DNA of 64,000 bases from Erythrophleum ivorense (lineage: Eukaryota; Streptophyta; Magnoliopsida; Fabales; Fabaceae), in contig JAIUCV010000019.1 in assembly GCA_026724425.1 (NCBI GenBank), forward strand, positions 14,888,781-14,952,780, written 5' to 3'. Shown here piece after piece: positions 36,246 through 48,633 of the stretch (positions are counted from its first letter, which is position 1; each line of letters begins with the position of its first letter). The translations under genes were made by a program, and so were the position numbers. The notes beneath the pieces were generated by a model, which worked only from the letters and a program-made list of their open reading frames with translations, had not been told where the DNA came from and ran no database searches.

Positions 36246-38640
36246 AATAACTATATATAGACAATGCTATGTATATATATTTGTAATAAATTTTGACTAG
36301 ATTAATAATGACACTATTAAGTTTATAATTGAAATTTTATATTTATCTTATTCCCATCACATATATCCTTATAATGTTGTTATCTTTCTATTGAATTTAT
36401 CTACAAATGTTGTTTAAATTATAGTTCTTAGATGAACGTTAAGATACTAATCTAAGAACTTCGACTCAATAGAGTAATTCTTTTATCTTTTCCTATTTAA
36501 TTATTTCAATATAATACTTAGATGAGCTCCTGTTTACTAATATAAAAACTCCCACTTAACAAGGCATTTCTCATATTTCCAATTCAATCCATACATATAT
36601 TGCATTAATCATTAAGATCACGTCTTAAAAGAACTTCATCCTAAAGATATTTTATCTTCTGGAAAAAAAAAATATCTTTTTGGGCTTCAAAGGCTTGCAT
36701 CTAATTTTAATGGTTATTTGTTTGATCAATCCCTTAATGTCAATACTCCTTTTGTGTGCACTATACTTAAAATTTTTTATATTTATCATATTTGAAAAAT
36801 AAGAAAGTAGAACAATTTGTTAACATTTGTGACAACACAATATTCTTTAAGGAGATCTATCACTAATGTACATTGATTAAAGGATAAATTTTTGTCTTTA
36901 TTTAATTACATAATTTTTTTTCCTGAGGTTCTCCTTGATTAATGTCTAATAATCATCAGTGGAGGGTAAATTACTCAAACCTAAGACCCAAGAAAAGTTA
37001 TTTACATATTATATCAGTTAAAAAGGTCTTTTATGTATTCAACATTTGTTTAAATACTACTAAAACTTGTCCAAACATAGCCACACCATATACCAATAGG
37101 TAATGGTTGATTTTATGAATTTTTAGAAACAAACATCACCTAAAAAGGATGTTGCATATGCCTTCACATACCTCCCAAAGTTGTTGCATCAAAAAATTGC
37201 TAGGAAATAAAATATAGGATGCTTCACGTGCCTCGAGTGGCAAGTGAAGCCCATGTGGTACCTTAAAAGGTGTTTATAGCCATAAGGTAGCTACCATGTG
37301 ACTCTGCTCTATTTGCTTTATCTATTTGTAGGCTTACTTGGTCAAATGGAGGTAGGGGTGAGCCACATGCGCTACTTCTAAAAATGAGATTCCCACTTAG
37401 ACTTGGAGAACTTTTTGAAATTTCTAGATTTTTAGTTTCAAGGGCCTAAATTTGTGAAACCGTATCTCACTTGTTTGTTATCAAAATTGAACAAATTTTA
37501 TATTGTTGAAAAGTTTATAGAATGAACTTTCCAAAGGTATAAGGTATGTACAGAGTTGTGGCATGATGAGGGAATACCAGCTCACAAAAGTGAGCTTTTT
37601 TTATCATATTTTTCAAAATTTAGTTTCAAAGCTTTGACTTTGATTGATCATATCTCATTCAATTCACATCCAAATTAAATGAATTAGGTAACGTTCAAAA
37701 GCTTGCTTAACAAAATTTCCATTTATATATGATTTGCACTGATTGGTGGCATATTAGCTATTTCACTAATGTTTGTTTAGGAACTTCAAATCTAACCTTT
37801 TCACTAATAGCTAACTGATATTTTTCCAAATTTCTACCACATACTCTCCATCATATAGGCTACATATGGCGTAAAAATCTCAACTTAAGATAATCTCTAT
37901 TAGAAGTTGTTATTAATGGGTGTTTAAGATCTGATTATGAACATGTGATTTTTTCAGACAATTCTTATTGAAAATTCATAAACTTAAACATGAAACAATC
38001 GCATATAACACATCGAAATAGAAATTCAAGCCAACCTAGCCTTGATAATAATGAAGGAAAATTCAGATTACCTACTTATTATAGAAGCAAATCTTGTTGA
38101 ATCTTTGTCCCATGTAGTTTTGGATTGTCACCTGAAGGAATTTGGCCTCTTGTTCACAACACATACACTATAATTTAAGAATATGGATATTTGAAGAGAC
38201 TTTTCTTATCTCTCTATTTTCTCTCTTTGAGACTATGTCCTTTTTTTTTAAAGAAAATTTTATATTAGTTTATCTTTTGTTTCACACACACACATTCTCT
38301 CTTTCTCTCTTAATGCATTTACTTTTGCACGATCAAAAGTGGTATTTTTATTTTTTTAAAATTCTTCACTTTTTTTATTTCTCTTATTTCACACCCCATT
38401 AATAAATGAATGAATAAATAAATAAATTCTTTGAGTTATATTAATAAAGTAGTTTAATAATCCAATGAAACCAATTCAATCATTTGTTAGTGAAACCAAA
38501 TTGGACCCAAAAGAAAAGTTGATTTATTAATTTTTTTTAAAGTAACTTCAATCAGGATAGAATTGAGCATTTAATGAACAAATAATTATATGGTCACATA
38601 GAAATAACCCAGGGGACTGAAATTATGTAAATCAACTATC
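36246..38640. other. Intergenic, repeat-like, no gene
   Basis: AT-rich sequence between the copia relic and the PPR-DYW gene. Two similar stretches, TTAGATGAACGTTAAG and TTAGATGAGCTCCTG, about 80 bases apart (36431 and 36512), hint at a tandem repeat. Around 38282-38312 a CA/CT-rich microsatellite occurs. The promoter of the PPR-DYW gene should lie in the last few hundred bases, but no TATA box stands out. Confidence 0.5.
37221..37250. repeat. Near-perfect 12-bp inverted repeat with G-box
   Basis: GCTTCACGTGCC, six-base loop TCGAGT, then GGCAAGTGAAGC: arms pair with one mismatch, and the left arm contains CACGTG. It is in a repeat-like intergenic stretch about 1.45 kb upstream of the PPR-DYW gene. 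Confidence 0.6.
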
Positions 38641-38701
38641 TTGGTCTTTTTAGGAATATGCACCGTGTTGTTGGGCTGACTCGAGCAACTTCACTGTATT
38701 G

Positions 38702-40978
38702 ATGCTACGCTCGGGCAAGCTTGTGTGTCATGTCTTCCCCAAAAGTTTTTACTTTCTCTATCTTTCTACTTCGAGTGTAGAACCCATAGCCAAAAGTATT
38801 TATGAACAAATACATTCTCTTTCCATGCAGGGCAACCTTCACGAAGCCCTTTCACTTTTTTTCACCCATAATATACCTATTGGCTCCTCTTCGTCCCGTC
38901 AAACCTATTCCACTCTGTTTCATGCTTGTGCTCGCCAAAAGTACCTCCATGGAGGCACGGCTTTACACCATTACATACTTGAAAAAGACCCGTCAATCAA
39001 AACTGACCTATTTGTGACTAATCATATTATAAATATGTACTGCAAGTTAGGCCACATTGCATATGCCCACTACTTGTTCGATCAAATGCCACATAGAAAT
39101 ATTGTCTCTTGGACTGCCCTCATTTCGGGATACGCCCAATCCGGCCATGTTAGAGAATGTTTCACTCTCTTCTCTAGTTTGTTGGAGCACTGCCGCCCCA
39201 ATGAATTTGCTTTTGCAAGTTTACTTAGTGCTTGTGAGGAGCACGACATCAATTGTGGCAGACAGGTACATGGAATTGCTTTGAAAATTTGTTTGGATGC
39301 CAATGTATATGTTGCAAATTCTCTTATTACCATGTACTGCAAGTGTTCTGGCTGCAGTGGAGCTTATGATGATAGAACAGATGAGGGCTGGACCATTTTC
39401 AAGTCAATGGAGTTCCGGAATCTTATATCTTGGAATTCAATGATTGCAGGGTTTCAATCTCGTGGACTTGGGGACCACGCCATTCGCCTGTTTACACAAA
39501 TGTATCGAAATGGAATTGGGTATGACCGTGCCACACTACTTAGTGTCTTCTCTTCCTTGTTTGAATGCAGTCATTCTGATGATATTGACAGACATCTCAG
39601 CAGCTGTTTCCAATTGCACTGTCTCACTATTAAAAGCGGGCTTATTTCAGAAGTTGAAGTGAGAACTGCATTGGTGAAATCCTATGCAAATCTTGGAGGG
39701 TGCACTTCTGACTGTTATAGGCTCTTCTCTGAAACAAGTTCTCATCAGGATATTGTGTTATGGACTGCTATCATCACAGTGTTTGCAGAACGGGATCCTG
39801 AGCAGGCTCTTCTTCTCTTCTGTCAAATGCATCGAGAAGACTTTGTACCAGATTGGCATACATTCTCAATTACCTTAAAGGCTTGTGCAGCCTTTGTGAC
39901 TGAGCAACATGCCTTGGCAGTTCACTCACAAGTAATTAAAAAAGGGTTTCAGGAAAACACGGTACTTTCAAATACCTTGATCCACGCATATGCAAGGTGT
40001 GGCTCTTCAGCATTGTCTGAACAAGTATTTGATGAGATGGGTTGCCGTGATTTGGTTTCTTGGAATTCAATGCTTAAATCTTATGCCTTACATGGGAAAG
40101 CTAGAGAAGCACTGCAGCTATTTCAGCAGATGAATGTCAATCCAGATTCTGCAACTTTTGTTGCTCTTCTCTCGGCTTGCAGCCATGCTGGACTTGTTGA
40201 AGAAGGAGTGAAAATTTTTAACTCTATGTCTCAAAATTATGGAATTGTTCGTCAGGTAGATCACTATGCCTGTATGGTTGACCTTTTTGGACGGGTTGGG
40301 CGAATGGTTGAGGCTAAGGATTTGATACTCAAAATGCCAATGAAACCTGATTCTGTAATCTGGAGTGCATTACTTGCATCTTGCAGGAAGCATGGTGAGA
40401 TTCACTTGGCCAAATTAGCAGCTGATAAACTTAAGGAGTTAGAGCCTAAAAATTCACTGGGGTATGTGCAAATGTCGAACATATATTATTCCACTGGTAG
40501 TTTTATTGAAGCTAGCTTGATTTGGAAGGAAATGAGAGGTTCTAGAGTAAGAAAAGAACCTGGATTAAGCTGGATTGAGATTGGGAAGCAGGTCCATGAG
40601 TTTGCCTCAGGTGGTCAACACCATCCACAGAGGGAGTTCATATTAAACCGGCTTGAGATATTGATTAGACAGTTAAAGGAGAAGGGTTATGTGCCAGAGA
40701 CAAGCTTTGCCTTGTATGACACAGAAGAGGAGCACAAAGAGGAGCAATTGTTCCATCACAGTGAGAAGATGGCATTGGTATTTGCCATAATGAATGAAGG
40801 CAGTTTGCCTTTCGGTGGTAATGTCATAAAAATTATAAAGAACATCCGTATTTGTGTGGACTGCCATAACTTCATGAAATTAGCATCAGATATATTTCAG
40901 AAGGAGATTATTGTGAGAGACTCAAACCGCTTCCACCATTTTAAAAATGCACAATGCTCTTGTAATGACTATTGGTAA
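38702..40978 (+). CDS. PLS-class PPR-DYW protein, At1g71420-like (organellar RNA editing factor)
   Basis: An intact, intronless frame of 758 residues from the ATG at 38702. The N terminus (MLRSGKLVCHVFPKSF, then YLSTSS) looks like an organelle presequence. P, L and S repeats follow, with S-type motifs such as NIVSWTALISGYAQSG and DLVSWNSMLKSYALHG. Then come E motifs (LAADKLKELEPKNS), the PG-box area (PGLSWIEIGKQVHEF) and a full DYW deaminase domain over the last 95 residues or so. Zinc and catalytic residues are present: H686 and E688 of HSE, C718 and C721 of CVDC, H745-H746, C752 and C754, and a terminal DYW. By sequence it is closest to Arabidopsis At1g71420 (about 745 residues). Predicted role: site-specific C-to-U editing of mitochondrial or plastid transcripts; target unknown. 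Confidence 0.93.
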   Translation: MLRSGKLVCHVFPKSFYFLYLSTSSVEPIAKSIYEQIHSLSMQGNLHEALSLFFTHNIPIGSSSSRQTYSTLFHACARQKYLHGGTALHHYILEKDPSIKTDLFVTNHIINMYCKLGHIAYAHYLFDQMPHRNIVSWTALISGYAQSGHVRECFTLFSSLLEHCRPNEFAFASLLSACEEHDINCGRQVHGIALKICLDANVYVANSLITMYCKCSGCSGAYDDRTDEGWTIFKSMEFRNLISWNSMIAGFQSRGLGDHAIRLFTQMYRNGIGYDRATLLSVFSSLFECSHSDDIDRHLSSCFQLHCLTIKSGLISEVEVRTALVKSYANLGGCTSDCYRLFSETSSHQDIVLWTAIITVFAERDPEQALLLFCQMHREDFVPDWHTFSITLKACAAFVTEQHALAVHSQVIKKGFQENTVLSNTLIHAYARCGSSALSEQVFDEMGCRDLVSWNSMLKSYALHGKAREALQLFQQMNVNPDSATFVALLSACSHAGLVEEGVKIFNSMSQNYGIVRQVDHYACMVDLFGRVGRMVEAKDLILKMPMKPDSVIWSALLASCRKHGEIHLAKLAADKLKELEPKNSLGYVQMSNIYYSTGSFIEASLIWKEMRGSRVRKEPGLSWIEIGKQVHEFASGGQHHPQREFILNRLEILIRQLKEKGYVPETSFALYDTEEEHKEEQLFHHSEKMALVFAIMNEGSLPFGGNVIKIIKNIRICVDCHNFMKLASDIFQKEIIVRDSNRFHHFKNAQCSCNDYW

Positions 40979-41262
40979 CACATTAACATAGTGCCTCCAT
41001 ATCTGGTATGCTATTTTTTTAGCTGTCAATGTCCTTATCTGCCATGTACATGATTAACATAGTCATGATGGGCGTGTGATTTCTGAAATCTCTAGAAATG
41101 GTTATTGAGCTAATGTAAACTACTATTCCTTTAAGTACCCTTGCCTGAGGGTTGGGTTATATCTTAACTATTATTTCTTCTGAATTATGTACTATCTGTG
41201 GTTTTTAGTTGTTGCTGTGAAAAGCACTAATGTAACAATAACTTTTTCTTTCCATTCATCTA
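40979..41262 (+). other. 3' flank of the PPR-DYW gene
   Basis: About 280 bases between the TAA at 40976-40978 and the start of the EMB1270 duplicate. Probably carries the 3' untranslated region; no clear AATAAA signal. Confidence 0.5.
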
Positions 41263-44200
41263 GCTGAATGACTTTATGTGGTTATCCAGGAGCTGCAAGA
41301 TATGGGGTTCAAGATACGTATAAGTTCCATACTTTTGATGCTCAAAGCGTGTGCTTATGCAGGAAGTTATTTGTGCTGCAGAATGTGCATCATGGAATGA
41401 AAGCTGCAGGTTGTTTTCCCGCAATGAATCATTGGAGAATCATGATGGAATTGTTTTGTAAAGTTAAGCAAGTAAGGGATGTAGAAGGCTAGGAGCCATG
41501 TTATATGAGATGAAAGAGGCTGGATTTAAGCCAGATCTTTGAATTTGGAATCCTATATTTAAATTAAAATCTGGTATTGTGGATTTTGAAAAAAAATGGC
41601 CGTTGTTTACCTGAGGATTGAAGATGCTGATCTAAAAGCAGGTGAGGAAACTTACAAATGAATCATAATATACTGCATGAAATGAGAAGGTTTGACACCG
41701 ATGCATGAAATGAGAAGACTTGTTATGGACGCATACAAATCGCTTGATTGCAGCATTTGGCAAGGAACAACGGTTTGAACCAGCTAAGGAACTTTTTGAG
41801 GAGCTTAGGTCAAATGGTTATAAATTCAACTGGTGTTTCTACTGTGTAATGATGAAAGTTTTTAGAAATTCTAGGGATCATCTGAAAGCTGAAAATCTAT
41901 TGGGCATGGTGAAATAAGCAGGGATTGAGCCCCTAATTGCCACCATGCACTTGCTTGTGGTTTCTTATGGCAGCCTCAACAAGCTGAAAAAGTCCTCGCG
42001 AACTTTAGAACAACTTGATTGGTTTTGAAGACTCTCTACCTTAAACCTGTTATTGATGCATATCTCGAATGTAAATTTTTTAAAGCTGGAAATGAAAAGC
42101 TCGCAGGGATGAAGGAAGTAGGCTTGGAACCAGACCACAGAATATGGACATGCTTTATCACAGCTGCAAGCTTGTCTCAGAGCAAATGAGGCCATTAATC
42201 TTTTAAATGCACTCCAGGCTGCTAAGTTTGATCTTCCAATCTGGTATGGTGCATGATGCACCAGAGAGATAGAAGGGAAGTAACAGAACTCAATTCATTC
42301 AACGGAGATCAAAGTACAAGCCTTACTCCTAGTTATAACTCATAGGAGTAATAGGAATTCATATCAGGTATTTATATCCTAACTACCTGAAACTAACTAA
42401 CTAATCCCTCCTTTTATTAACTAACAACTAACTACAGCTAAAGGTACATATATAAATATACATACATACATGCATACGTATATATATATATATTTCTATA
42501 ATATGTCTAATTAAAGTATAACGCTTGTTCATAAGCTTCTGAGAGAAAAATCCAAGTATCTAGTTTCAGAGGTTGGACCAATATTTGGAGAGACTAGAAC
42601 CTCTGGAAGACAAAGCGGGCGTTAATTTTGTCAATGCCTTGGTGGGTCTCATTTGGGAATTTAAATTTCAGGCCACTGCATCACGAATGTTTCATTTGGG
42701 AATCAAGAGAAGCATAAATCCCCATGATATCTTTTGGTTGCTTTCATAGATCCTTTTCCAAACCTTTTAGTGGTGACATACTTTCTATTGAAGTGAGAAA
42801 GTGCTGAAACATACTGGATCTATGAGTAATTGGGAAAACTGAAAACAACTGAAAGAAAGAAGAAAAAGAAAAGGAAAGAAACTATAAGAGAGGCCAAATT
42901 AGTCTGTCAAAACAAATGGAGAGTCCTGAAGCCGAAGAGTAATACTCATTTTTGGACAGACTATTTATCTCTATCGCACCAACTTTATGTTAATTGAAGT
43001 GTATTATCACTGTTATTGCCTAGTGTTACGATCTCTATTAGATTGTTTGATACTTGTATCTATTAATTGTAGAGTTGCTGAGAATGACAGGGGTGCTGAT
43101 TTTAGAAAGTTATCTGCTGGTTCAGCTCTCGTTGGTCTTACTTTATGGCCTGACCACATGCAGGCAAGTTCCTTTATCCTGCTGAAGCCTGGAGTATTGG
43201 TTCAGAGTTTCGCAGGTTGAGTCGTGTATATGTGATATGCTGTGATACAAAAGGTTGCATTTTAACACATCATGACCCTAGAAATTCAGTCAACTGACAC
43301 GTTGACAATATCTAAGGATGAGAGCAGAATGCTTTAGGTGTCAACGAAGTAAATGAATCCCGAGTTGTTTTTTCGTTCTTGATTTATAGAAATTTATGAA
43401 CATAGGTTTTTCTCTGTATCTTAACAAAAGAAAACTCTGCAATTACTGATCGAAGAATAATTGTATGTTACAAATTTCTTTTTCTCTTAGGCTCCCCTTT
43501 ATTAATCAATGAAGCATATGGTTCAGGGGGAAAATTATATAATCACAAATCATCTAGTTTTGATAATTCTTCATTGAGATTCTGTGAAAGATTATTATAA
43601 TAATTACAAACAAAATTCCCAAGAGAAGCATAGGTACGTGAAGCTGGTCCACTAATGCTACTGCTTTCCATTTAAATTACTTAGTAAAAATTTAGGGCAT
43701 CAAAATACACTGATTTATGGTTTTTAAAACCTCTTATGATGACTCCCTCTCATTAAATACTGCACTGGATGGATCAGGTTATATTTAACCTTTTTCTCTT
43801 GCTCTTCCTCACACAGGCTATCATTATCAATGGGCTTTTACAATATTGAGGCTTAGGGAAAAAAAAAAACAATAAATATCCTCTGAGAAAGAGCAAGGGA
43901 GGAAATTAACTTAAATAATTTATTAAAGTACAACTATCTATTGCAATACGGTTTTGTATAATTTCTAATAACATGATCTCAAAACGAGTAATAATTATAG
44001 TATTCCGATATCTGTAAAGGAAGGCTACACATCTCTTACTAATTTCTGTCTTTGGTTTAAGCTTAAGCATAATAAATATGCCAAAACAATGAATCAAACG
44101 GGAAGTAATTTCTTTGACAGTAACTTGGCCTTTCGTTTGATATTGATTCTATGACAAAACTAGGCAGAATTTCCATGAACATTTACCTTTATTTGGCATG

Positions 44201-45041
44201 AGAGGTAAGTGACATTACAATTGCATGTTACATTATTTTTAAACAGCAAAGACCACCCAAACTCAAGCAAGCATACTTAGATAAACACAACCACAACCAC
44301 AACTAACGCTGCATGCTTATTTTTCTATATTCTTTTTCTTTTATTTTGATATTATTTTTAAAACTTGTGTGCAAACATGGATGGCTGGATTTGATTTAAT
44401 TTTGTGATGGGACTTTGCAATGTGAGCCATACTTATTATCAACTTATCATCATGGATTATATAAAAAAAAAAAAAAAAGGCTCATCATTTAGTTAACATT
44501 TCCTTGTATTTCTTTCCCCTATCAGAATGTGGTTGAAAGACTTCAAATTTTGCTTGGCTCTCGAGTTAAAAGATGCTCCGATTTGCTTGTTGAAGGATGC
44601 GTTATAAGACGTAGTCTTTTTCCGGCATCCAAAGACATAAGTGAAAAACTGAGAAAGTTGGAATACAGTCCCAAGAAATATTCCAGATTGGCTTTGTTGT
44701 CTGATGATAACAGAAATAAAGCCACGAAGCTGATTTAGAGTGAAGGAAAGAGAAGTTGGAAAAAAGGAAGATCATTGTTGACCCCTAACAGCTAAGGAAG
44801 ATCAAGAAACCTAGAAAGAGGAATTATATTAAGGAAGCTGTGTTGTCCAAACAAGGTGCGATACGTGTACAAAAGACTTTTGTAGGGATTGGTTCAAAGT
44901 AAGCGATAAACAATATGAACTTGGAATTGTGCAAATAGCAATCTGACTGACATCAGCTTGAATCGTGAACAAATAACTGTTTCTTGCAACCAGTATGCCA
45001 TGCGTGTAGGAATTTTAAATCTGTAATTTCTGTACCTGTTA
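41263..45041 (+). pseudogene. Decayed inverted duplicate of the EMB1270 3' half
   Basis: Collinear with 6529 down to 1903 on the minus strand, covering exon 1 from the ELYVVIQELQDMGF region on, all three introns, the last exon (stop at 44900-44902) and about 140 bases of 3' flank. Segments: 41263-42245 (end of exon 1), about 42535-42749 (exon 2), 43073-43163 (exon 3, same 91-base length, same GC donor) and 44526-44902 (exon 4, whose first part and preceding acceptor are deleted). Stops and indels are frequent, for example TGA in the codon after GATCTT near 41540, so it is dead. Introns and flanking DNA are included, so it is a segmental duplication and not a retrocopy. It lacks the LINE/MITE present in the other copy. 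Confidence 0.9.
42246..42500. mobile_element. Insertion of about 250 bp in the duplicate's intron 1
   Basis: Intron 1 is 92 bases in EMB1270 but about 290 here. The extra part contains AACAGAACTCAATTCATTC, a TACCTGAAACTAACTAAC stretch and a (TA)n tract at about 42479-42493. The style is that of a copia-type LTR fragment. No target duplication was found. Confidence 0.45.
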
Positions 45042-47689
45042 GAAAAGGGATCTTTTGTTAAAATAAAATTTGAAACATCACTAATCCCAATGAACGGAAC
45101 TTGCTATAAAAAATTCGAATTAAAATTATTTCAAAATAAGAAGAAAACTCAGGTTCTAAATTTCAAGAAATACATATAAAATATCCAAAGCAAGAACTTC
45201 TCGAATCAAGTGCAAGAAGAAAAACATACCGGAATGCATATCTCTAATATAACATTAGCTAAAATAAAGTAAAGCTTGGAAGGAAAAAAATGATAGATCA
45301 ATTCACTACGCTAAGAATATAGGAATAATTTTACCATTTTAGAGATACAAGGTTGTAAGGGATTTCAAGGGAATAAACCTTAAAAATATAAAGGAAAACA
45401 AAAAATTCAGTTATGTGAAGAAAACCTAAAATGGCTCTCTAGATTATTTCATTATTGATTATGGGTCTTTAAATAGCCATGGAACAATCCTCCAAATATA
45501 GGAACATAATTATATTTATATCCTTATAAAGGTAATTACTTTGATAGTCCAAAATAATAAGGAAATTAGAAGGAATTTTACTTAACGAAAATAAGAAACG
45601 TAAAAGTGCAAATATCTCACATTCTTTAAAAATTAACAATTATACCAAAATTCTGATTACAACATTTCAACTTCTAGTAGCGGGCTTTGTTTTAACTTAT
45701 TATTGACTCAAAATTAAAGTTCAATTAAATACAAAGGAGACACTCATATATCGATACCATTAACAAAATGTTCATTGTATTGAGATTACTTGCATGGACC
45801 AAAAGGCTAGAAGAGATAATGCCTAACTAGAATTTTATGACTCAACTCATCTTTTTTTTTTTCTGGGATGATGTATAACTCAAGTAATCTTTGTTTAGTC
45901 TTGAATTAGTGTAACTGTTATCTTGTTCATATCTGTAAAGAAGAAACATCAAAGTCATTCTTTCTCATTGTGTACAAGGCAACGAGAATAACTGTACAAG
46001 TAGACAGTTGGGGAATATTCTATGAAGATAACATCTAATAAATGGCAAGAAAACACACATAAATTTAAAGTAGATTTTATTAGAGCAAGTATACATTGGT
46101 AAGCAGAGCAAGCAATTTCAAACTCCATGTTGTGGAATCTTAAGTCTGAGAATGATTACATTCTTGGAATTTTAATTCTCGGGAATATGACATATCCAAG
46201 TTTGATTTGTCATAAATATTTTTAAAAATATTTTGTAACATTTTCAAAATTAACACATGTGCAATCAAATACAATGTTAAAAAATTTTAATTTGAACAGC
46301 TATGTTGTTCACTAATCAAATAAATATTTAACCTTCTTAAATAAATTCCATCTTTCCGAAGAATTAAATTAAATCTAAATACATGAATTACTAAATTAAG
46401 CTTAAGCAAAAAATTTCTTTAGATAGTTAATTTACTTTTATCTAAATTAAATTCAAATTTAGGTCTTAAAAATCTTGTTAATTACAATTTTTTCTTGTAA
46501 ATAAAGTAAAAATACATTTGGTTGTTCGATTTGGTTTTTGAAATAAGAATGTTAAGCCCAAGGAAGAAGAAAAAGAAAATAATAAATAGATTATTTATTC
46601 TTTTTAATTTTTTCATAAGAATTAAGGATGATGAAATTGAAGATTCAACTTTATTTATTTATTTTGTTACAAAAGAACCACAGGACATAAGGAGCAAGAA
46701 GTAGGAGAAGGGTAAGGACGGCAATCAAACCTTTGACATTGTACTAATCTCAAAGACTGAGAATAATGTCAGGTGAATTACAAGCTTATTGACAAAGATT
46801 TAATTTTACAAGAAATATTAAGTGCATATAATATATTAAAGTAGAAAATATATTCTTTTGACCATCATAGTAATGCTTTGGAGTTAAAAAGAAATGAATA
46901 CAAAAAGTGATAATGTCATATATCAATAACTTAAAACTTACGTCTACAAGCTATATAAAATTTTATATCTCAATTATCCTCATGAAATTTGTTCTTTAAT
47001 ATCAATCATGTGACTTTTTAAGAGGTTAATATTTTCACGTTACTGATACTTTTAAGTGTTTTGTTCTATGTTTTGAAATTCATATATTAAAGTTATAAAT
47101 TTTTTGTTACATATAAATAAATGTGATCAAAAGTCAAAAAGTTCACACAATTCAAATAAATGGACATGAAAACTTAAAAAAAAATGATGAAAAATGAGCA
47201 CATTTTAAAAAAATTCAAATATAAAATAGGCTAAACCTGATTTGTTTTTTCTTTTAAACTTAGCCTAAGTCTAAATTTAACTTGTATTATAACGAATTGT
47301 TTTTTTATATTAGTAATCAATCATATTTGTTTTTTTTAATTCTTTTCACTTTATCTTATCCTTATCTAACCAAAAGCCCAAATACTCAGACTCTTACTTC
47401 ACACTCCTTGGACTACGCTTTAATAAATTGACAAAATTACATTTAAGAACCTATGTTTTACAAAATTTATAATAAAAAATCTTTAAAATAAAAATTATTT
47501 ACTACTAAATTTTAAAAAATTTACTACCAACATTTAAGAAAGTTATTATTAGGTTTTAGGAAAGTTAAAATCAAACCCTAATAGTAAATGATGGTAATTT
47601 TTATCCTTAGAATTTCAATTTTTAAATTCATTTATTTTAAGTTTTACAAAAGTTGGGTCCCTAAACATAATTTTTTCCTAATAACTTTG

Positions 47690-48470
47690 TCTAAGCCACT
47701 TCTCTTGTTTAAAAAATTGAATCAAATTGGCCGGTCTAACCATAAAATGAATGAATTAATCACTAAACCGATTCAAATAACTTGAAAAATTGACTTGCTA
47801 AAAAATTAGTTAAAAATTGGTCAAATAAGCCAAACAAGTCAAAATCTAATTGATAAAAAATGGGTTGACAAAAACTAGAGTCAGTTGGTCATTGATTTTT
47901 TTTTGTAAGACTCTTTCATATGAAATAGTGTAGTTCATGTTGGATATATTTGAAAAATTAGAAATAAAAGACAATTAGAAAAAAGGGGTTGAAATAGAGA
48001 AAAATTAAAAGAATAATAATATAAAAGAAACAACAGGTACATAGTTGATTATTTTTTCTACTTGTTTTCCATTACGAGAGATGTTGCTAGCCTAACACCA
48101 TCTTTATCATATATCAAAATATTTGGCTAAGATTACTTCTTCATCTTTCATTTTGCTTTTTTTTTTTTGGTTTTAATTACATTTCAAAAGTTTAATATTA
48201 AATACGCTTAAATTTAAATCATAGGTAGTTTTTTTTTTCAATTAAAAATAGTTTCTTAAATATCTTAAGAAATATTGAATTAATAATTAAATATTTAAAA
48301 TTTATTAGTATATATTTGTTATATTTAAAATTTTAATATATAAAATATTAAAAATATATTTAATTATTATTGATTTGATTGCAATTTAACTTTGGTCAGA
48401 TTAATAAATTATGAACTAATACTTTTATTGGTTTAATAACTAATTCAATTTTAAAAATATTGGCCCATGT
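47690..48470. repeat. Possible diverged MITE-like repeat (partner of 23490-23985)
   Basis: Starts near AAAAAATTGAATCAAATTGG and ends near AATTCAATTTTAAAAATATT, which gives a weak terminal inverted repeat. The inside is AT-rich with repeated (A)AAATTGG and GGTTTAA motifs. Low confidence: composition alone could produce part of this. Confidence 0.3.
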
Positions 48471-48605
48471 TCTCACTATTTAAAAATTTGTTGGCTACAA
48501 CTTTACCTTGGCATATATAGCTCACAATAAATTATTACATAGTGCTCTAAACATAAGAACCTAAAACCTTCCAATCATTTATATAACTTTAATCTTTCTT
48601 AACTA

Positions 48606-48633
48606 GTATATATATATATATATATATATATAA
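48606..48633. repeat. (TA)n microsatellite
   Basis: About 28 bases of alternating TA in intergenic DNA. Confidence 0.9.

Noticed and set aside
38699..38701. TTG as start codon of the PPR-DYW gene
   Set aside because: The in-frame ATG follows immediately at 38702 and gives a normal presequence; plants rarely start at TTG.
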